A stretch of DNA of 60,127 nucleotides, taken from NCBI RefSeq assembly GCF_022829465.1, contig NZ_JAKSXZ010000059.1, positions 1-60,127 on the forward strand, written 5' to 3'. Position 1 is the first letter of the stretch, and every line of letters begins with the position of its first letter. The notes below the pieces were generated by a model that saw only the letters and a program-made list of their open reading frames with translations, had not been told where the DNA came from and did not search any database. Source of the DNA: Methylobacterium sp. J-067. GTDB taxonomy: Bacteria; Pseudomonadota; Alphaproteobacteria; Rhizobiales; Beijerinckiaceae. Shown piece after piece: positions 34,708 to 43,299 of this stretch. Position numbers and translations under genes: made by a program.

Positions 34708-35688
34708 GCAGGCCGAGACAGAGAAAGTCCGCTTGCGGGGGGAATCGAACCACCCTTCGCCGGCTGCATCGGGTCGCAAGCCGAATAACTGCTCAGGATG
34801 GGTTTGTACCATTCTGCTTCTGGGTGTGGCTTCGATAAGGCAGCCATTCAAAGATGGCTACAAGCCCCACTTCGGACCATCGTTTGATAACTGGATGGGA
34901 ACCGGCTCACCGCAGACCGATACGACCGGGCCACCAAGCTCATTCCAGCGGAACAGATTTACGTGCCATCCGCTTGGGATGATGCATGAACAGTCAATGA
35001 TGGCGTCCGCACCGGCCGGGCGCGCCGCATCCGCGTCACGCCATGACGGCGGTTCGTGTGCGGCTTCCAAAGCCGGACGCCACTGTACGTTTGATAGATT
35101 GCGGTCAATCCCGAGCTAGCGACAGGCATCGTCGTCGTGCCGATCGAGGACATTCGCTTCGCACATCATCAACGGTACGACGACGCGAGGACGCCCATCT
35201 TCACGGATGTAGCCCGATACGGCGATTATCGCCCACTCTTGCTGTGGGCTCATGTAAAGGGTTGCTTGTCCCAGCCGATGGTAATGGCTTACGCTCTCCG
35301 GCCGTGGTGACACAAGTATTTCAGTCACCCGGTCGGCAAGAACCGAGCAGAAAACAATCCAGATATCGTTCGCCACCTTGGGTGGGCGCTAGCAGGAGAT
35401 TGAACGCAGTCCATGTGATCAATCAACATCCTAGGTATTGGATAGCAACGAGAGCTTTGCGAAGCACCTTGAATGCAGATTAAACGGCTGGCTTGGGTCT
35501 CATGCCGAATGGCCGGTAGGGGTGGATAGCCGCCGGTCTGCTTTCGGGGAGCTATAGATGCAAGCGGACATCGCCTCCCTGCCGGCTCACAACCCATAGC
35601 GGCGGCGACCGCCTGCCCTGATTGGAAAGCAAGAAACGGGATGTGGAGCCCTGCGACGAGCCTTACGGCACGTTCAGGAGATGCGCAA
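34708..35688. other. long region without a recognisable gene
   Basis: About 980 bases. Several short frames exist on both strands but none carries a family motif or good ribosome site. The most protein-like stretch is on the plus strand at about 35107-35308 (LATGIVVVPIEDIRF, then RYGDYRPLLLWAHVKG), bounded by a stop upstream, so it may be a gene remnant. At 35500-35620 there are pieces like the dispersed repeat (GTCTGCTTTCGGGG, GCAAGCGGACATC). A tRNA-like GAATCGAACC at 34741 does not fold into a tRNA that I can complete. Confidence 0.4.
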
Positions 35689-36171
35689 ATGACCAAGTTC
35701 AAATGTGTTCCGATCGCAACGGAGACGGCCGATCACTTCCGGCGTACCGGACTGGACGATCGGGGCAATAAAGTCCGGCGGGTTGTAGCGACAGCAAGCG
35801 GTAACTTTCCATGCAGGCACTGTCTGCAATTGGCCCAGCCCGGAGAAATCTTGGTGCTGGGATCCTACAATTTACCCCAGCCCCTCGGCATCTATTGGAC
35901 GCCAAGCCCGATCTTCCTGCACGAAAAAGAGTGCCCTCGCAGCGAAGCCTTCAGCGAAGTGGCTCCGATCATTCGAGCGAACCCGCTGGTCTCGGTACGA
36001 GCTTACGATGTCGATCATCAATGCCTCTATGACCTTGGGCGCGTCTGCTCCGGCAGCGATGTTGATGACCCACTCCAAACCGCACTCCGCGATGCACGCA
36101 CGCTGTTTGTGAACATTCACACCGCGCGTCCCGGTTGCCTGTTATCGCTCGTGGAACGGACACTCGATTGA
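35689..36171 (+). CDS. DUF1203 family protein
   Basis: A 160-residue protein matching DUF1203 as I know it: KFKCVPIATETADHFRRTG at the start, then SGNFPCRHCLQLAQPGE with a CxxC motif, VLGSYNLPQPLGIYWTPSPI, FLHEKECPRSE, and late VDHQCLYDLGRVCSG. Conserved cysteines and histidines suggest a metal site, but no function is established. AGGAG at 35677 supports the ATG at 35689. It stands alone, just before the repeat and the integrase. Confidence 0.82.
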   Translation: MTKFKCVPIATETADHFRRTGLDDRGNKVRRVVATASGNFPCRHCLQLAQPGEILVLGSYNLPQPLGIYWTPSPIFLHEKECPRSEAFSEVAPIIRANPLVSVRAYDVDHQCLYDLGRVCSGSDVDDPLQTALRDARTLFVNIHTARPGCLLSLVERTLD

Positions 36172-36666
36172 GTGAAAGTTTCCAACGTCTTTAGATGTCT
36201 GCAATCCACCCCGAGCTGAAGTTGCCGGACGGCTGACGAACGTCTGCTTCGGGGGAACGCCGACAGCAGTTCCGGCGGCAGGGTTGGGTCGCTAGGAGGC
36301 TGTCCGCTTTTCCAATCCACCTTTTCGAAAGCGGTCATTCCGCTTTCGGCTACATCCAGTCGAGGGAGCAAGCGCCTCTCAATGGCTGGACCTAGTGAAT
36401 ATGGTGCTGTGTCAAGGGCTTCAGCAACGGGCGAAGCCGCGCCTGACCCCACATATCAGGGAAGTGGCGGAGACGGAGTCCGCCCAACCAGCAGTTCCGA
36501 AGAGGTCTTGCAAGGGCCGGTAGGGCCCAATTTGCTATAGCTTATCAGGCGGATAGAGGAATTTCAGTTTCGAAGCGCTAGTCCGATACGATCCCATAAG
36601 ATCCACTTGCAGCCGTCAACTGATGTGGGTCAAAATGTGGGGTATGGAAGTTAGGCGGACTCGGTA
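36172..36666. other. intergenic region before the integrase, with repeat copy B and a possible attachment site
   Basis: Holds the 79-bp repeat (36284-36362). At 36465-36478 the sequence TGGCGGAGACGGAG looks like the reverse complement of a tRNA-Ser-type 3' end (CCA plus acceptor), as often left at the edge of integrated elements, but no full tRNA is present and I found no second copy. The integrase promoter must lie between it and 36667. Confidence 0.4.
36284..36362. repeat. 79-bp dispersed repeat, copy B
   Basis: TTGGGTCGCTAGGAGGC at the start, then GTCCGCTTT, AAAGCGG, CATTC, GCTTTCGGC and GTCG at the end. It aligns over the same 79 bases with copy C (59729) and copy A (28236). The match weakens but continues for about 35 bases past 36362. 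Confidence 0.8.
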
Positions 36667-37851
36667 ATGGGCGGAAAGGGGCGGCATCCCGAAAAGGCAC
36701 TCACAACGGTGCAGGTGCGGGCATTGAAAAGCCCCGGTCGCTATGCTGACGGCCACGGTCTCTATCTCGTCGTCGATCCATCCGGCGCCAAACGGTGGCT
36801 CCTGCGCATTGTCGTGCAGGGCCGACGACGCGACATCGGACTCGGTGGTGTGGGCCTCATTAGCCTCGCCGAGGCCCGTGAGAAGGCTCTCGCTTACCGC
36901 AAGACCGCCCGCGATGGGGGCGACCCCATGGCCGAGCGGAAGAAGGCGCAGGCAACTCTCCCGACCTTCGCCGAGGCAGCCGAACTAGTCCACGCAGAGC
37001 ACCAGTCCACGTGGAAAAACCCAAAGCACGCAGCTCAATGGATAACGACGCTGAGGACCTACGCCTTTCCCCACCTTGGGGCCAAGCGGATTGACCAGAT
37101 TGAGACCCCGGACGTCCTGCGAGCCCTATCCCCAATCTGGCTAACGAAGCCAGAGACGGCGCGGCGCGTTCGGCAGCGGATCGGGACGGTGCTGGACTGG
37201 GCAAAAGCAGCTGGCCACCGAAGCGGCGACAACCCTATCGAGGGGGTAGCCAAGGGTTTGCCAAAGCAGGGGGAGCGGGAAGAGCATCACGCGGCTTTAC
37301 CCTATGCAGAGGTGCCAGCCTTCGTCGCACGGTTGCGGGCGATGTCCGGCCCGGGCGAGATCAGCCGACTTGCCTTTGAATTTCTGATCTTAACTGCGGC
37401 GCGGACCGGTGAGGTTCTTGGCGCTCAATGGGACGAGATCGATGAGCCGAACCAGCTCTGGACGGTGCCATCGGCGCGGATGAAGGCGGGGCGGGAGCAT
37501 CGGGTGCCGCTCTGCGACCGGGCATCGGAGATCTTATGTCGAGCAAGGGATTTAGGTGCTGGCACCAAGCTTGTCTTCCCGGGTCGTGAGAGCGAGCGAC
37601 CGCTCTCGAACATGGTTTTTCTGATGGCGCTGCGGAGGATGGGTATGACGATCACCGCCCATGGCTTCCGATCATCGTTCCGCGATTGGGCAGCCGAAGC
37701 GACCAACCTGCCGCGGGAGGTAGCCGAGGTGGCCCTGGCCCATACAATAGAGAACCGCGTGGAAGCCGCATACCGTCGGGGCGATCTACTGGCCAAACGT
37801 GCAGAACTAATGTCACTTTGGAGCGGCTATCTCACTCACCCAAAAGCCTAG
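36667..37851 (+). CDS. tyrosine-type integrase, P4 family
   Basis: A 394-residue phage-type integrase. The N-terminal DUF4102 domain (YADGHGLYLVVDPSGAKRW, then RDIGLGGVG) binds arm sites; the core-binding domain spans about 100-200; the catalytic domain has Arg246 (TAARTGEV), Lys273 (RMKAGREH), His332 and Arg335 (AHGFRSSFRDW), His359 (ALAHTIENRVE) and the nucleophile Tyr369 (AAYRRGD). All key residues are present, so it is likely active. It is the first gene of an AT-richer block running to about 42 kb and probably moves it. Confidence 0.95.
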   Translation: MGGKGRHPEKALTTVQVRALKSPGRYADGHGLYLVVDPSGAKRWLLRIVVQGRRRDIGLGGVGLISLAEAREKALAYRKTARDGGDPMAERKKAQATLPTFAEAAELVHAEHQSTWKNPKHAAQWITTLRTYAFPHLGAKRIDQIETPDVLRALSPIWLTKPETARRVRQRIGTVLDWAKAAGHRSGDNPIEGVAKGLPKQGEREEHHAALPYAEVPAFVARLRAMSGPGEISRLAFEFLILTAARTGEVLGAQWDEIDEPNQLWTVPSARMKAGREHRVPLCDRASEILCRARDLGAGTKLVFPGRESERPLSNMVFLMALRRMGMTITAHGFRSSFRDWAAEATNLPREVAEVALAHTIENRVEAAYRRGDLLAKRAELMSLWSGYLTHPKA

Positions 37852-37887
37852 CAGACATACAGCTGGGATGAACACTTTGGGGATCAA

Positions 37888-38889
37888 ATGCCTAAGCGCT
37901 CTCAATCGGTAAACTCGCGACACACCCTCGAACAACGGCAAGATATCTTGCAGAAATTCGAAGACGGAATTTTAAATTTTGAAGATCGCAAAGATATTGC
38001 CGATAAGCTTGGCGTTTCACTCTCGACAATTTACCGGTGGGTGCGGCAGCGTAGTTCGCGAGCTACTGGTGCCGATCGCTCGGTATCAAGCTGCATTAGC
38101 ATCGGAAAGGCCCTTGAGGTACTGTCATCGCCACAAATTATCGAAAAATACGCGGGACTTGAAGCGGTTTTCAAACTGATCGCGTGGCTAAGATGGCCCA
38201 ACTCACCACATGATCACCCTGCCGCAATCGCTACATGTGCAATCACCTACCTCTCGCGCGACAGCACGGCTGCAGCGTTGGACGAGCTGCCCCCGGAAGG
38301 GCTGGCATTGGTGCTGAAGCATATTTCCGTTGATAAGTTGCGTAAAATGTGCGCCGGCGACGATGCTAACTTCATAAACTTCGACATTTGGCCACTCTAC
38401 AACCAAAACTATGACGAACTAGATTATTTTGCAGATATCGCGAATTTTATATTGGCATATCGACCACATTCCAAAGATCGCCGGCGCTCAACAAGCTTAC
38501 AAAACGCCCACTTTGTGCATGAGAACGGACTATTTGGTTATAAATGGCCAATGACGTTGGAAACATTCCGAAAATATTGGGGAATTTACGGACCATCGGC
38601 AGCCTTATTATACGTAAGGAAGTACCATTACGCACATAATCTCGTTCTTGATCCATCGGATACCGAATTTAACATGAGTGTCGATAGGATATGGCGGGAA
38701 AGATCGGAGACTATAACTTTTCTATCGTGCTGCCAGGCGGCATCTAGCCTCCTGCGAGAACGTCTTGATTATCGAACCACCGGCTTGGAAAACTTCCCTA
38801 TATTTCCTGAGACGCTGCCTCCGACCGCATTAGAAGTTCGCCCGTTACCATTGAAAGTGCATGCGTTGCTAGACGGGCGGGAGTCATAA
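37888..38889 (+). CDS. unknown protein with N-terminal helix-turn-helix, element cargo
   Basis: A 333-residue protein with no family that I recognise. Residues about 14-55 (RHTLEQRQDILQKFEDGILN, DIADKLGVSLSTIYRWVRQR) form a clear HTH like those of transposase or repressor N-termini. The rest is mostly helical with tryptophan- and tyrosine-rich stretches (WPLYNQNYDELDYFADIANF, YWGIYGPSAALLYVRKYHY). Codon use is much AT-richer than the flanking chromosome, a sign of transfer. It lies 37 bases after the integrase and may be a regulator or a defence-type cargo gene; neither is shown. Confidence 0.7.
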   Translation: MPKRSQSVNSRHTLEQRQDILQKFEDGILNFEDRKDIADKLGVSLSTIYRWVRQRSSRATGADRSVSSCISIGKALEVLSSPQIIEKYAGLEAVFKLIAWLRWPNSPHDHPAAIATCAITYLSRDSTAAALDELPPEGLALVLKHISVDKLRKMCAGDDANFINFDIWPLYNQNYDELDYFADIANFILAYRPHSKDRRRSTSLQNAHFVHENGLFGYKWPMTLETFRKYWGIYGPSAALLYVRKYHYAHNLVLDPSDTEFNMSVDRIWRERSETITFLSCCQAASSLLRERLDYRTTGLENFPIFPETLPPTALEVRPLPLKVHALLDGRES

Positions 38890-39025
38890 AAAACTTCGAA
38901 ATCACAGTACGATAGCGAGCAACAAAGTCATGTAACACCAACGACGATTCTCCGCGGAGGGCCAAGGGGGCAAAATTCTTTTCGTTCCGGACCGATACAC
39001 AGCTCCGGTGATGAGGAGGACAAAA

Positions 39026-39259
39026 GTGGCTATTGACAGTAAACGCGATCCGAAATCGGATATTGATGGTTTGCCGCCTTCGGGCTTTGTTCGATTGACT
39101 GGAATCATCCGTCCGCTTGGACCGCTGCCGATCAGTCGTTCGTCGTGGTGGGCCGGCGTTCGGTCCGGCCGTTACCCTCAGCCGGTCAAACTTGGTCCGC
39201 GTATCACCGCTTGGCGTTGCGAAGACATCCGCAGCCTGATTTCGTCGGAGGTCGCGTGA
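39026..39259 (+). CDS. AlpA-like DNA-binding regulator/excisionase
   Basis: A 77-residue protein beginning at GTG 39026, six bases after a GAGGAGG ribosome site. The sequence FVRLTGIIRPLGPLPISRSS, WWAGVRSGRYPQPVKLGPRI and TAWRCEDIRSLI is the AlpA/MerR-like HTH pattern of P4-type elements, which activates excision or other element genes. Its stop overlaps the next gene start (TGATG). Such a gene next to a P4-type integrase is the usual arrangement. Confidence 0.85.
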   Translation: MAIDSKRDPKSDIDGLPPSGFVRLTGIIRPLGPLPISRSSWWAGVRSGRYPQPVKLGPRITAWRCEDIRSLISSEVA

Positions 39260-39948
39260 TGCGTAGTCACAGCGAGAAAGTTCGTGCTGTCACTCTCGAG
39301 GGGGGAAGGGTCGAACGTAAGATCGAGTCTATCAGATCGGGTTTTGACAAGGCGGCTGGTAGCTACCGAAAACGCATCGATATGCAAATCTTCGATTGCT
39401 TCAAGTTGGCCGGCGATCTTTGGGAAGCGAAAGATGATTGCGATGAGGTGCTCGACGGCGAATTCAAGCGTCGTATCCAGCGTCGTCCCAGAAAGGAAGA
39501 AGCTTTGCGCTTCGTTCTTTCCAAAGTGCGCTCAGATCCAAAGGAAGTGAGCCTGTACTACCGAGCGACTACGCCTTTTTTTTTGAGGGGCGTTAGTCGA
39601 GTGAAGCTTTCAAAAGCAGTTACCAAGGCGGGAGGATATAGAGCGCTCGCATCTCAACATGTAAAATTCCCTCGTGGGTCGAAGCTGCAAGCTGAAAATA
39701 ATTCTACCGATGGGAGCCATGCTTCTGGCGACGATACAACCCACACCAAAACGAAAAACGTCCAGTCCGTTGAAACGATAGTGAACTCGCTGAAAGGTAC
39801 CGAGGTGTTGCACTGTAAGTTCGACAAGAACGGCAGAGGTATTACGAAGCTCGAAACCGGCAGTTGGTTCGGCGTCTGTGGTCATGTCATGGGCGTAGTC
39901 GAGGGCAGGCCGATCATTGAATTTTTTGACCATACTCTTTTCGAATAG
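39259..39948 (+). CDS. unknown element protein, coupled to the AlpA-like gene
   Basis: A 229-residue protein, start ATG sharing its A with the preceding TGA. The N-terminal 130 residues are basic and helical (KAAGSYRKRIDMQIFDCFKL, RRIQRRPRKEEALRFVLSKV) and could bind nucleic acid. The C-terminal part (TGSWFGVCGHVMGVVEGRPI) looks beta-rich. I recognise no family. Coupling with AlpA suggests a replication or excision role in the element. A hairpin terminator follows. Confidence 0.65.
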   Translation: MRSHSEKVRAVTLEGGRVERKIESIRSGFDKAAGSYRKRIDMQIFDCFKLAGDLWEAKDDCDEVLDGEFKRRIQRRPRKEEALRFVLSKVRSDPKEVSLYYRATTPFFLRGVSRVKLSKAVTKAGGYRALASQHVKFPRGSKLQAENNSTDGSHASGDDTTHTKTKNVQSVETIVNSLKGTEVLHCKFDKNGRGITKLETGSWFGVCGHVMGVVEGRPIIEFFDHTLFE

Positions 39949-39955
39949 ACTGAAT

Positions 39956-39980
39956 AGGGGGGGCGCGTGAGCGTCCCCCT
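39956..39980 (+). terminator. hairpin terminator after the AlpA-like operon
   Basis: AGGGGG and CGC pair with GCG and CCCCCT around a GTGA loop, with small bulges, eight bases after the stop of the 39259 gene. No T-run. Confidence 0.6.
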
Positions 39981-40192
39981 GACCTAACGGGACACCTCGT
40001 CTCTCCTAAGATCAGTCCATGAAGCGAAGATAGCTACGCCGTCTATGAAACCGTCACGGTCGTTTTTCGTACCGTGCGAAAATGCTCAAGCTGACACTGA
40101 GACCATGTCCAGCTGGAAGCTTCTAGATCGCTTAAGGCGACAGCCGAACATTAATCACTTTTTCTTCGTATGACATCTGGATGGCTCCAGCG

Positions 40193-40807
40193 TTACGACG
40201 GCATCTCCGATTCGATACGCGGCAACACGACAAAACCGTCAAGCCCAATCGAAGCGCGCTTGCGGATGGTCTTGTAACCATAGCCGGTGACGTAGCTTGC
40301 ATGCTCCTCAATGGGCCTGAGGTGCAGTCGCAATAACTCATGCTTGTTGTTCACATAGACATGCATGTTGTTATCGAAATAGTCCTCCACTCTTCCTTTC
40401 AGTCGACGGTCTGGGTGAACTAGCAAAACGCCGTGAAAGTGAAGGCCGTCGTTGATTTTCACCTCCTCGAGGATGACCTTTTGATGTTTAGCAACCGGGT
40501 AATCTGGTGCGGCAATAAGGATTGGGAGCTTCCCTCTGCTGCTTGGGGCGTTTGGCCGACGAAACAGGTGAGTAAGAAAGGTAGCGTACACCCGAACCAC
40601 CTCTTTCCCCATGACCTCGATCTTTGTCGCTTCCGAACCTCTGATCTGTTTGTACATCAGGGTGACGAGGTAGCCTTCCCACCCCTCATCGAGCTTCCTG
40701 TCTATCCATCGTCCCCATTCCCTGATCGTCCGCTTGCGTTCACGGTAGCTTTTGGCCTGTTCGACAGTGAAGCTGTTCAGCTGCTTGCGCATGTCCCAAT
40801 TGCCCAT
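40193..40807 (-). CDS. HUH-motif replication-initiator-like protein
   Basis: A 204-residue basic protein. The segment GLHFHGVLLVHPDRRL carries His-hydrophobic-His (HFH) in a beta-strand context, as in HUH endonucleases, and further on SYVTGYGYKTIRKR supplies tyrosines with a lysine three on, like the catalytic-tyrosine motif. The N-terminal part (REWGRWIDRKLDEGWEGYLV, TLMYKQIRGSE) fits the first HUH strand region. It may nick DNA to start rolling-circle replication of the element, or be an inovirus Gp2-like protein. I prefer the ATG at 40807; a GTG start at 40840 is possible. It opposes the neighbouring genes. Confidence 0.6.
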   Translation of the reverse strand: MGNWDMRKQLNSFTVEQAKSYRERKRTIREWGRWIDRKLDEGWEGYLVTLMYKQIRGSEATKIEVMGKEVVRVYATFLTHLFRRPNAPSSRGKLPILIAAPDYPVAKHQKVILEEVKINDGLHFHGVLLVHPDRRLKGRVEDYFDNNMHVYVNNKHELLRLHLRPIEEHASYVTGYGYKTIRKRASIGLDGFVVLPRIESEMPS

Positions 40808-41149
40808 AGCTCGCCATATGCACTGTCCCTCGGACGGCACATTGGATCTGCGGATGAGGCAGGGTCTGAGACGCGGGCACTTCCACGCGTCGCATAAACC
40901 TGCGGTGGTAATTGGCTTTTACGGGTTGGGCACTCGCGTCTCTGCACAGCGGAAGATCGCGCTCGGTCGTCTTCGAGGGAGCATTCTGCAAAATTGGTTG
41001 CAGCAACTGCTATGCAACCTGAGTTGCTGAGCTCTCGGCCAGCTTTCGGGCGCCTAACTGATCAGGCCGCTCTCGCAAAAATGACCTTTCCACCGATCCG
41101 TAAAACTTCAGCGATGGTCGGAGTGATCATCGCTGAAGAGAGAAGACAG

Positions 41150-41335
41150 ATGCCACGCGAACAAATCGGCTCACCGGAAATCAGTGGTCATTTGCAGGCG
41201 CTGATTCGAGAGATTCATCGCCTTGAGACTTACGACGCGGTAATGATCGCTTCGGCGATTATGAGGTGCTTAGCCGAATATCTTCACGATCTCGGTGTCG
41301 AGGTCGAGCTTTCGACAAAATCCGACGCTGACTGA
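41150..41335 (+). CDS. small hypothetical protein (61 aa)
   Basis: A short protein with a long helix (HLQALIREIHRLETYDAVMI) and an acidic end. A GAAGAGAGAAG purine stretch before the ATG at 41150 could serve as ribosome site. A longer open frame upstream lacks a site. It is followed by a hairpin. No family recognised; it may belong to the element. Confidence 0.45.
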   Translation: MPREQIGSPEISGHLQALIREIHRLETYDAVMIASAIMRCLAEYLHDLGVEVELSTKSDAD

Positions 41336-41350
41336 GCTGTTCTAAGTGAC

Positions 41351-41380
41351 GGGGGCGCTCGTCTCAATTGATGGGCGCCC
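41351..41380. terminator. hairpin between the small gene and the resolvase
   Basis: GGGCGC (41353-41358) pairs with GCGCCC near 41375-41380 across a 16-base loop, 15 bases past the stop of the 41150 gene and 50 bases past the resolvase stop on the other strand. It may end both transcripts. Confidence 0.5.
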
Positions 41381-41431
41381 TTACCGTGGCTGATTGATCA
41401 CTTGGATAGTCGGCGATGTATTTGTCATCCT

Positions 41432-41977
41432 TCAGATCGAGCGGAGTACCCGGTAAACTTGCATCCGCGAGCAACCGAGTTCGGCAGCGATCGCGCTCGG
41501 TCCCCGCCCTTCAGCCGCAAGGCCACGGAGCCGGTCATAGTCGAGGCGGCGCGTGCCCCCAGCGTAAACCCCCTCGGCTTTGGCCCGAGCGATCCCTTCC
41601 CGCTGCCGCTCTTTAATGAATCGTCGCTCCATTTGGGCGACCATTCCAAGGACGGTTAGGACGACGTGCCCCATCTCCCCTCGGGTCGAGACGTGAGGGT
41701 CGAGAACGGTGACGCTGGCCCCCCGCTGCTCAGCCTCGTGAACGACATTGAGAACGTCCCGGGTATCGCGCCCGAGCCGGTCGAGGCGGGTCACAACCAG
41801 TTCGTCACCTGGCCGGAGAAATTCGAGGACTGTGGCCAGTTCGGTCCGGCCTTCCCTTGAAATGCCCGACACCTTCTCGGATCGAATAATCGCGCAGCCC
41901 TCGGTGCGAAGCCGAGCTAACTGGCCGTCAAGGTCCTGATCGACGGTACTAACTCGGGCGTAACCGATGCGGGCCAT
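41432..41977 (-). CDS. serine recombinase, resolvase/invertase family
   Basis: A 181-residue small serine recombinase. The catalytic serine is Ser10 in IGYARVSTVDQDLDGQ. Other active-site elements are ELVVTRLDRLGRDTRDVLN with its arginines and GHVVLTVLGMVAQMERRF. The C-terminal HTH (GPSAIAAELGCSRMQVYRVL) binds DNA. It is complete and of normal length for Tn3-type resolvases or invertases. No transposase is next to it; it probably resolves or maintains the element between 36.6 and 42 kb, or is a leftover of a transposon. Confidence 0.93.
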   Translation of the reverse strand: MARIGYARVSTVDQDLDGQLARLRTEGCAIIRSEKVSGISREGRTELATVLEFLRPGDELVVTRLDRLGRDTRDVLNVVHEAEQRGASVTVLDPHVSTRGEMGHVVLTVLGMVAQMERRFIKERQREGIARAKAEGVYAGGTRRLDYDRLRGLAAEGRGPSAIAAELGCSRMQVYRVLRSI

Positions 41978-42136
41978 GTGTCACCTCAGGCTTTATGCCT
42001 TAGGCTACCCGGTCACAAATAGGCGGCGTCAACCCAGATGTTACGGCTCGCGGTGGCCAAGGTGTTACGTCGCGTCAGGGTATGCCCTGATGTGCAAGCC
42101 TGTTGGGCTGGCAGCGCGCAAAATCGCCGTGATCTC

Positions 42137-42160
42137 AAAAGCAGGCTTTCTGCTTTGCGC
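42137..42160. repeat. partial copy of the dispersed repeat
   Basis: AAAAGCAGGCTTTCTGCTTTGCGC resembles the inner hairpin of repeat copy C (AAAGCAGCCATTCTGCTTTC). It lies in the gap between the resolvase and the broken DUF6894 gene, near another GAAAGCGGAC at about 42198. Confidence 0.4.
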
Positions 42161-42245
42161 CCATTGCCGCCATCCAACTGTCAACGCTGGCAGCCCGAAA
42201 GCGGACACTCCCTCAGCGAATATTCTAGCGTTCGGACTCATAGGT

Positions 42246-42695
42246 ATGGCCAAGCGTTACTTCTTCGACCTCCTGTACAGCCGACGTGTGAGGCCGGACG
42301 GCGATGGTATCCTGCTGAGCGATCCTGGTGCGGCCAAAAGGTATGGCACCTGATTGCCTGCCGAACACATCGTCGCGAACACGGGGGAACGCGATCAGCA
42401 GCTCACTATGAACGTGAGAGATGCCAGTGGGGGCATGCTGTTCCGGCTGACCATGGAGATGCATGTGGAGATGGCCGCCGCCGGTGGAAAAGTCGCTGAC
42501 TATGAAATGAACGTACACACTCGAATATTACGTCCTGTCGAAGGTCAACCATGGATTATAACCTATGTAAATTTCGCAAAAATCGGCAAAATATTACGAG
42601 CGAGATGCGATTATAGGCAGGAACATCTCCTTGCTGACGCGGTTTGCCGATCAAGATCCTCCCAAGGATCTCCGAGAGTGACACAGGGAGTTTGA
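42246..42695 (+). pseudogene. DUF6894-like gene with in-frame stop
   Basis: From the ATG at 42246 the frame reads MAKRYFFDLLYSRRVRPDGD, then stops at TGA (42351-42353). The same frame then gives LTMNVRDASGGMLFRLTMEM, which is the second half of the small DUF6894 family (N-terminal RYFF motif and C-terminal V-x-D-x-G-x-x-LF). A single nonsense codon therefore splits it. The tail after about 42500 is unusually long and unlike the family, so the true end is probably also lost. Function of the family is unknown. Confidence 0.65.
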
Positions 42696-42696
42696 G

Positions 42697-43041
42697 ATGA
42701 ACGCCAGAACTTTTCGCATGCCTTTGATCGCTGTGGCTGTGCTTCTTGGAAGCGCTAGCTTTGCTATCGCACAGGGCGGTGCGGCAGGCGGTGGAGCTGG
42801 TGGTGCAGGCACCGGTGGGGGCGCCGGCATGAGCGGCGGCTCTATGGGAACAGGCGGTTCGATGGGTGCGGGTGGCGGATCCGGCACCGGCATGAGCACG
42901 GGCGGTCAGATGAACAACGGGACCGGCACGGGTGGCCGCATGGGGACGGGCAACTCCGGCTCAATGGGAACCGGCTCGGCCGGGAGTTCCGGCTCGATGG
43001 GCAACGGAACGGGTGGCTCTTCGGGCACCATGGGTCGCTGA
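42697..43041 (+). CDS. secreted glycine/serine-rich repeat protein
   Basis: A 114-residue protein with a signal peptide (MPLIAVAVLLGSASFAIAQ) and a mature region composed almost entirely of Gly, Ser, Thr, Met and Asn in short repeats (GGSMGTGGSMGAGGGSGTGM, GRMGTGNSGSMGTG). It has no folded-domain pattern and may be a flexible cell-surface or matrix protein. GGGAG before the ATG is a good ribosome site. A strong hairpin follows. The methionine-rich GSMG/GTGM motif is unusual. Confidence 0.72.
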   Translation: MNARTFRMPLIAVAVLLGSASFAIAQGGAAGGGAGGAGTGGGAGMSGGSMGTGGSMGAGGGSGTGMSTGGQMNNGTGTGGRMGTGNSGSMGTGSAGSSGSMGNGTGGSSGTMGR

Positions 43042-43051
43042 TAGCGTCTCA

Positions 43052-43083
43052 CCCCGCCATCCGTCGCAAAATGGGTGGCGGGG
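43052..43083 (+). terminator. strong hairpin terminator after the Gly-rich gene
   Basis: CCCCGCCATCC pairs with GGGTGGCGGGG (one mismatch) around a 10-base loop, ten bases after the stop, followed by CTCTTCT. Confidence 0.75.
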
Positions 43084-43299
43084 CTCTTCTGCCCTACGCA
43101 GGTTTGGCAGTTAGCTATCGACGACCTGTGCCTATCTCTTCCCAATCATAGAGTTTATTTGCCGCACACCTCCCCCGATGCGGTGCATAGCTCGTACCGA
43201 AACCCGCTGTTCGGTGGTCAGTTCTCTCTCCGGGATGCTGTCAAGTAGCGCCCGATACCAGCCGTCTGAGGGGGCGTGCTCGTCTCGGGATATGAAACC

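Noticed and set aside
34733..34830. tRNA-like GAATCGAACC motif
   Set aside because: It resembles a T-arm read on the minus strand, but no matching acceptor, D-arm and anticodon stems could be drawn in the next 80 bases.
36465..36478. attachment site made from a tRNA-Ser 3' end
   Set aside because: The similarity is short (14 bases) and no second copy was found at the other end of the element, so it is only mentioned with the gap.
42697..43041. CRISPR-like or tandem DNA repeat in the Gly-rich gene
   Set aside because: The repetition is at the codon level (Gly, Ser, Met) with varying unit length and no spacers.
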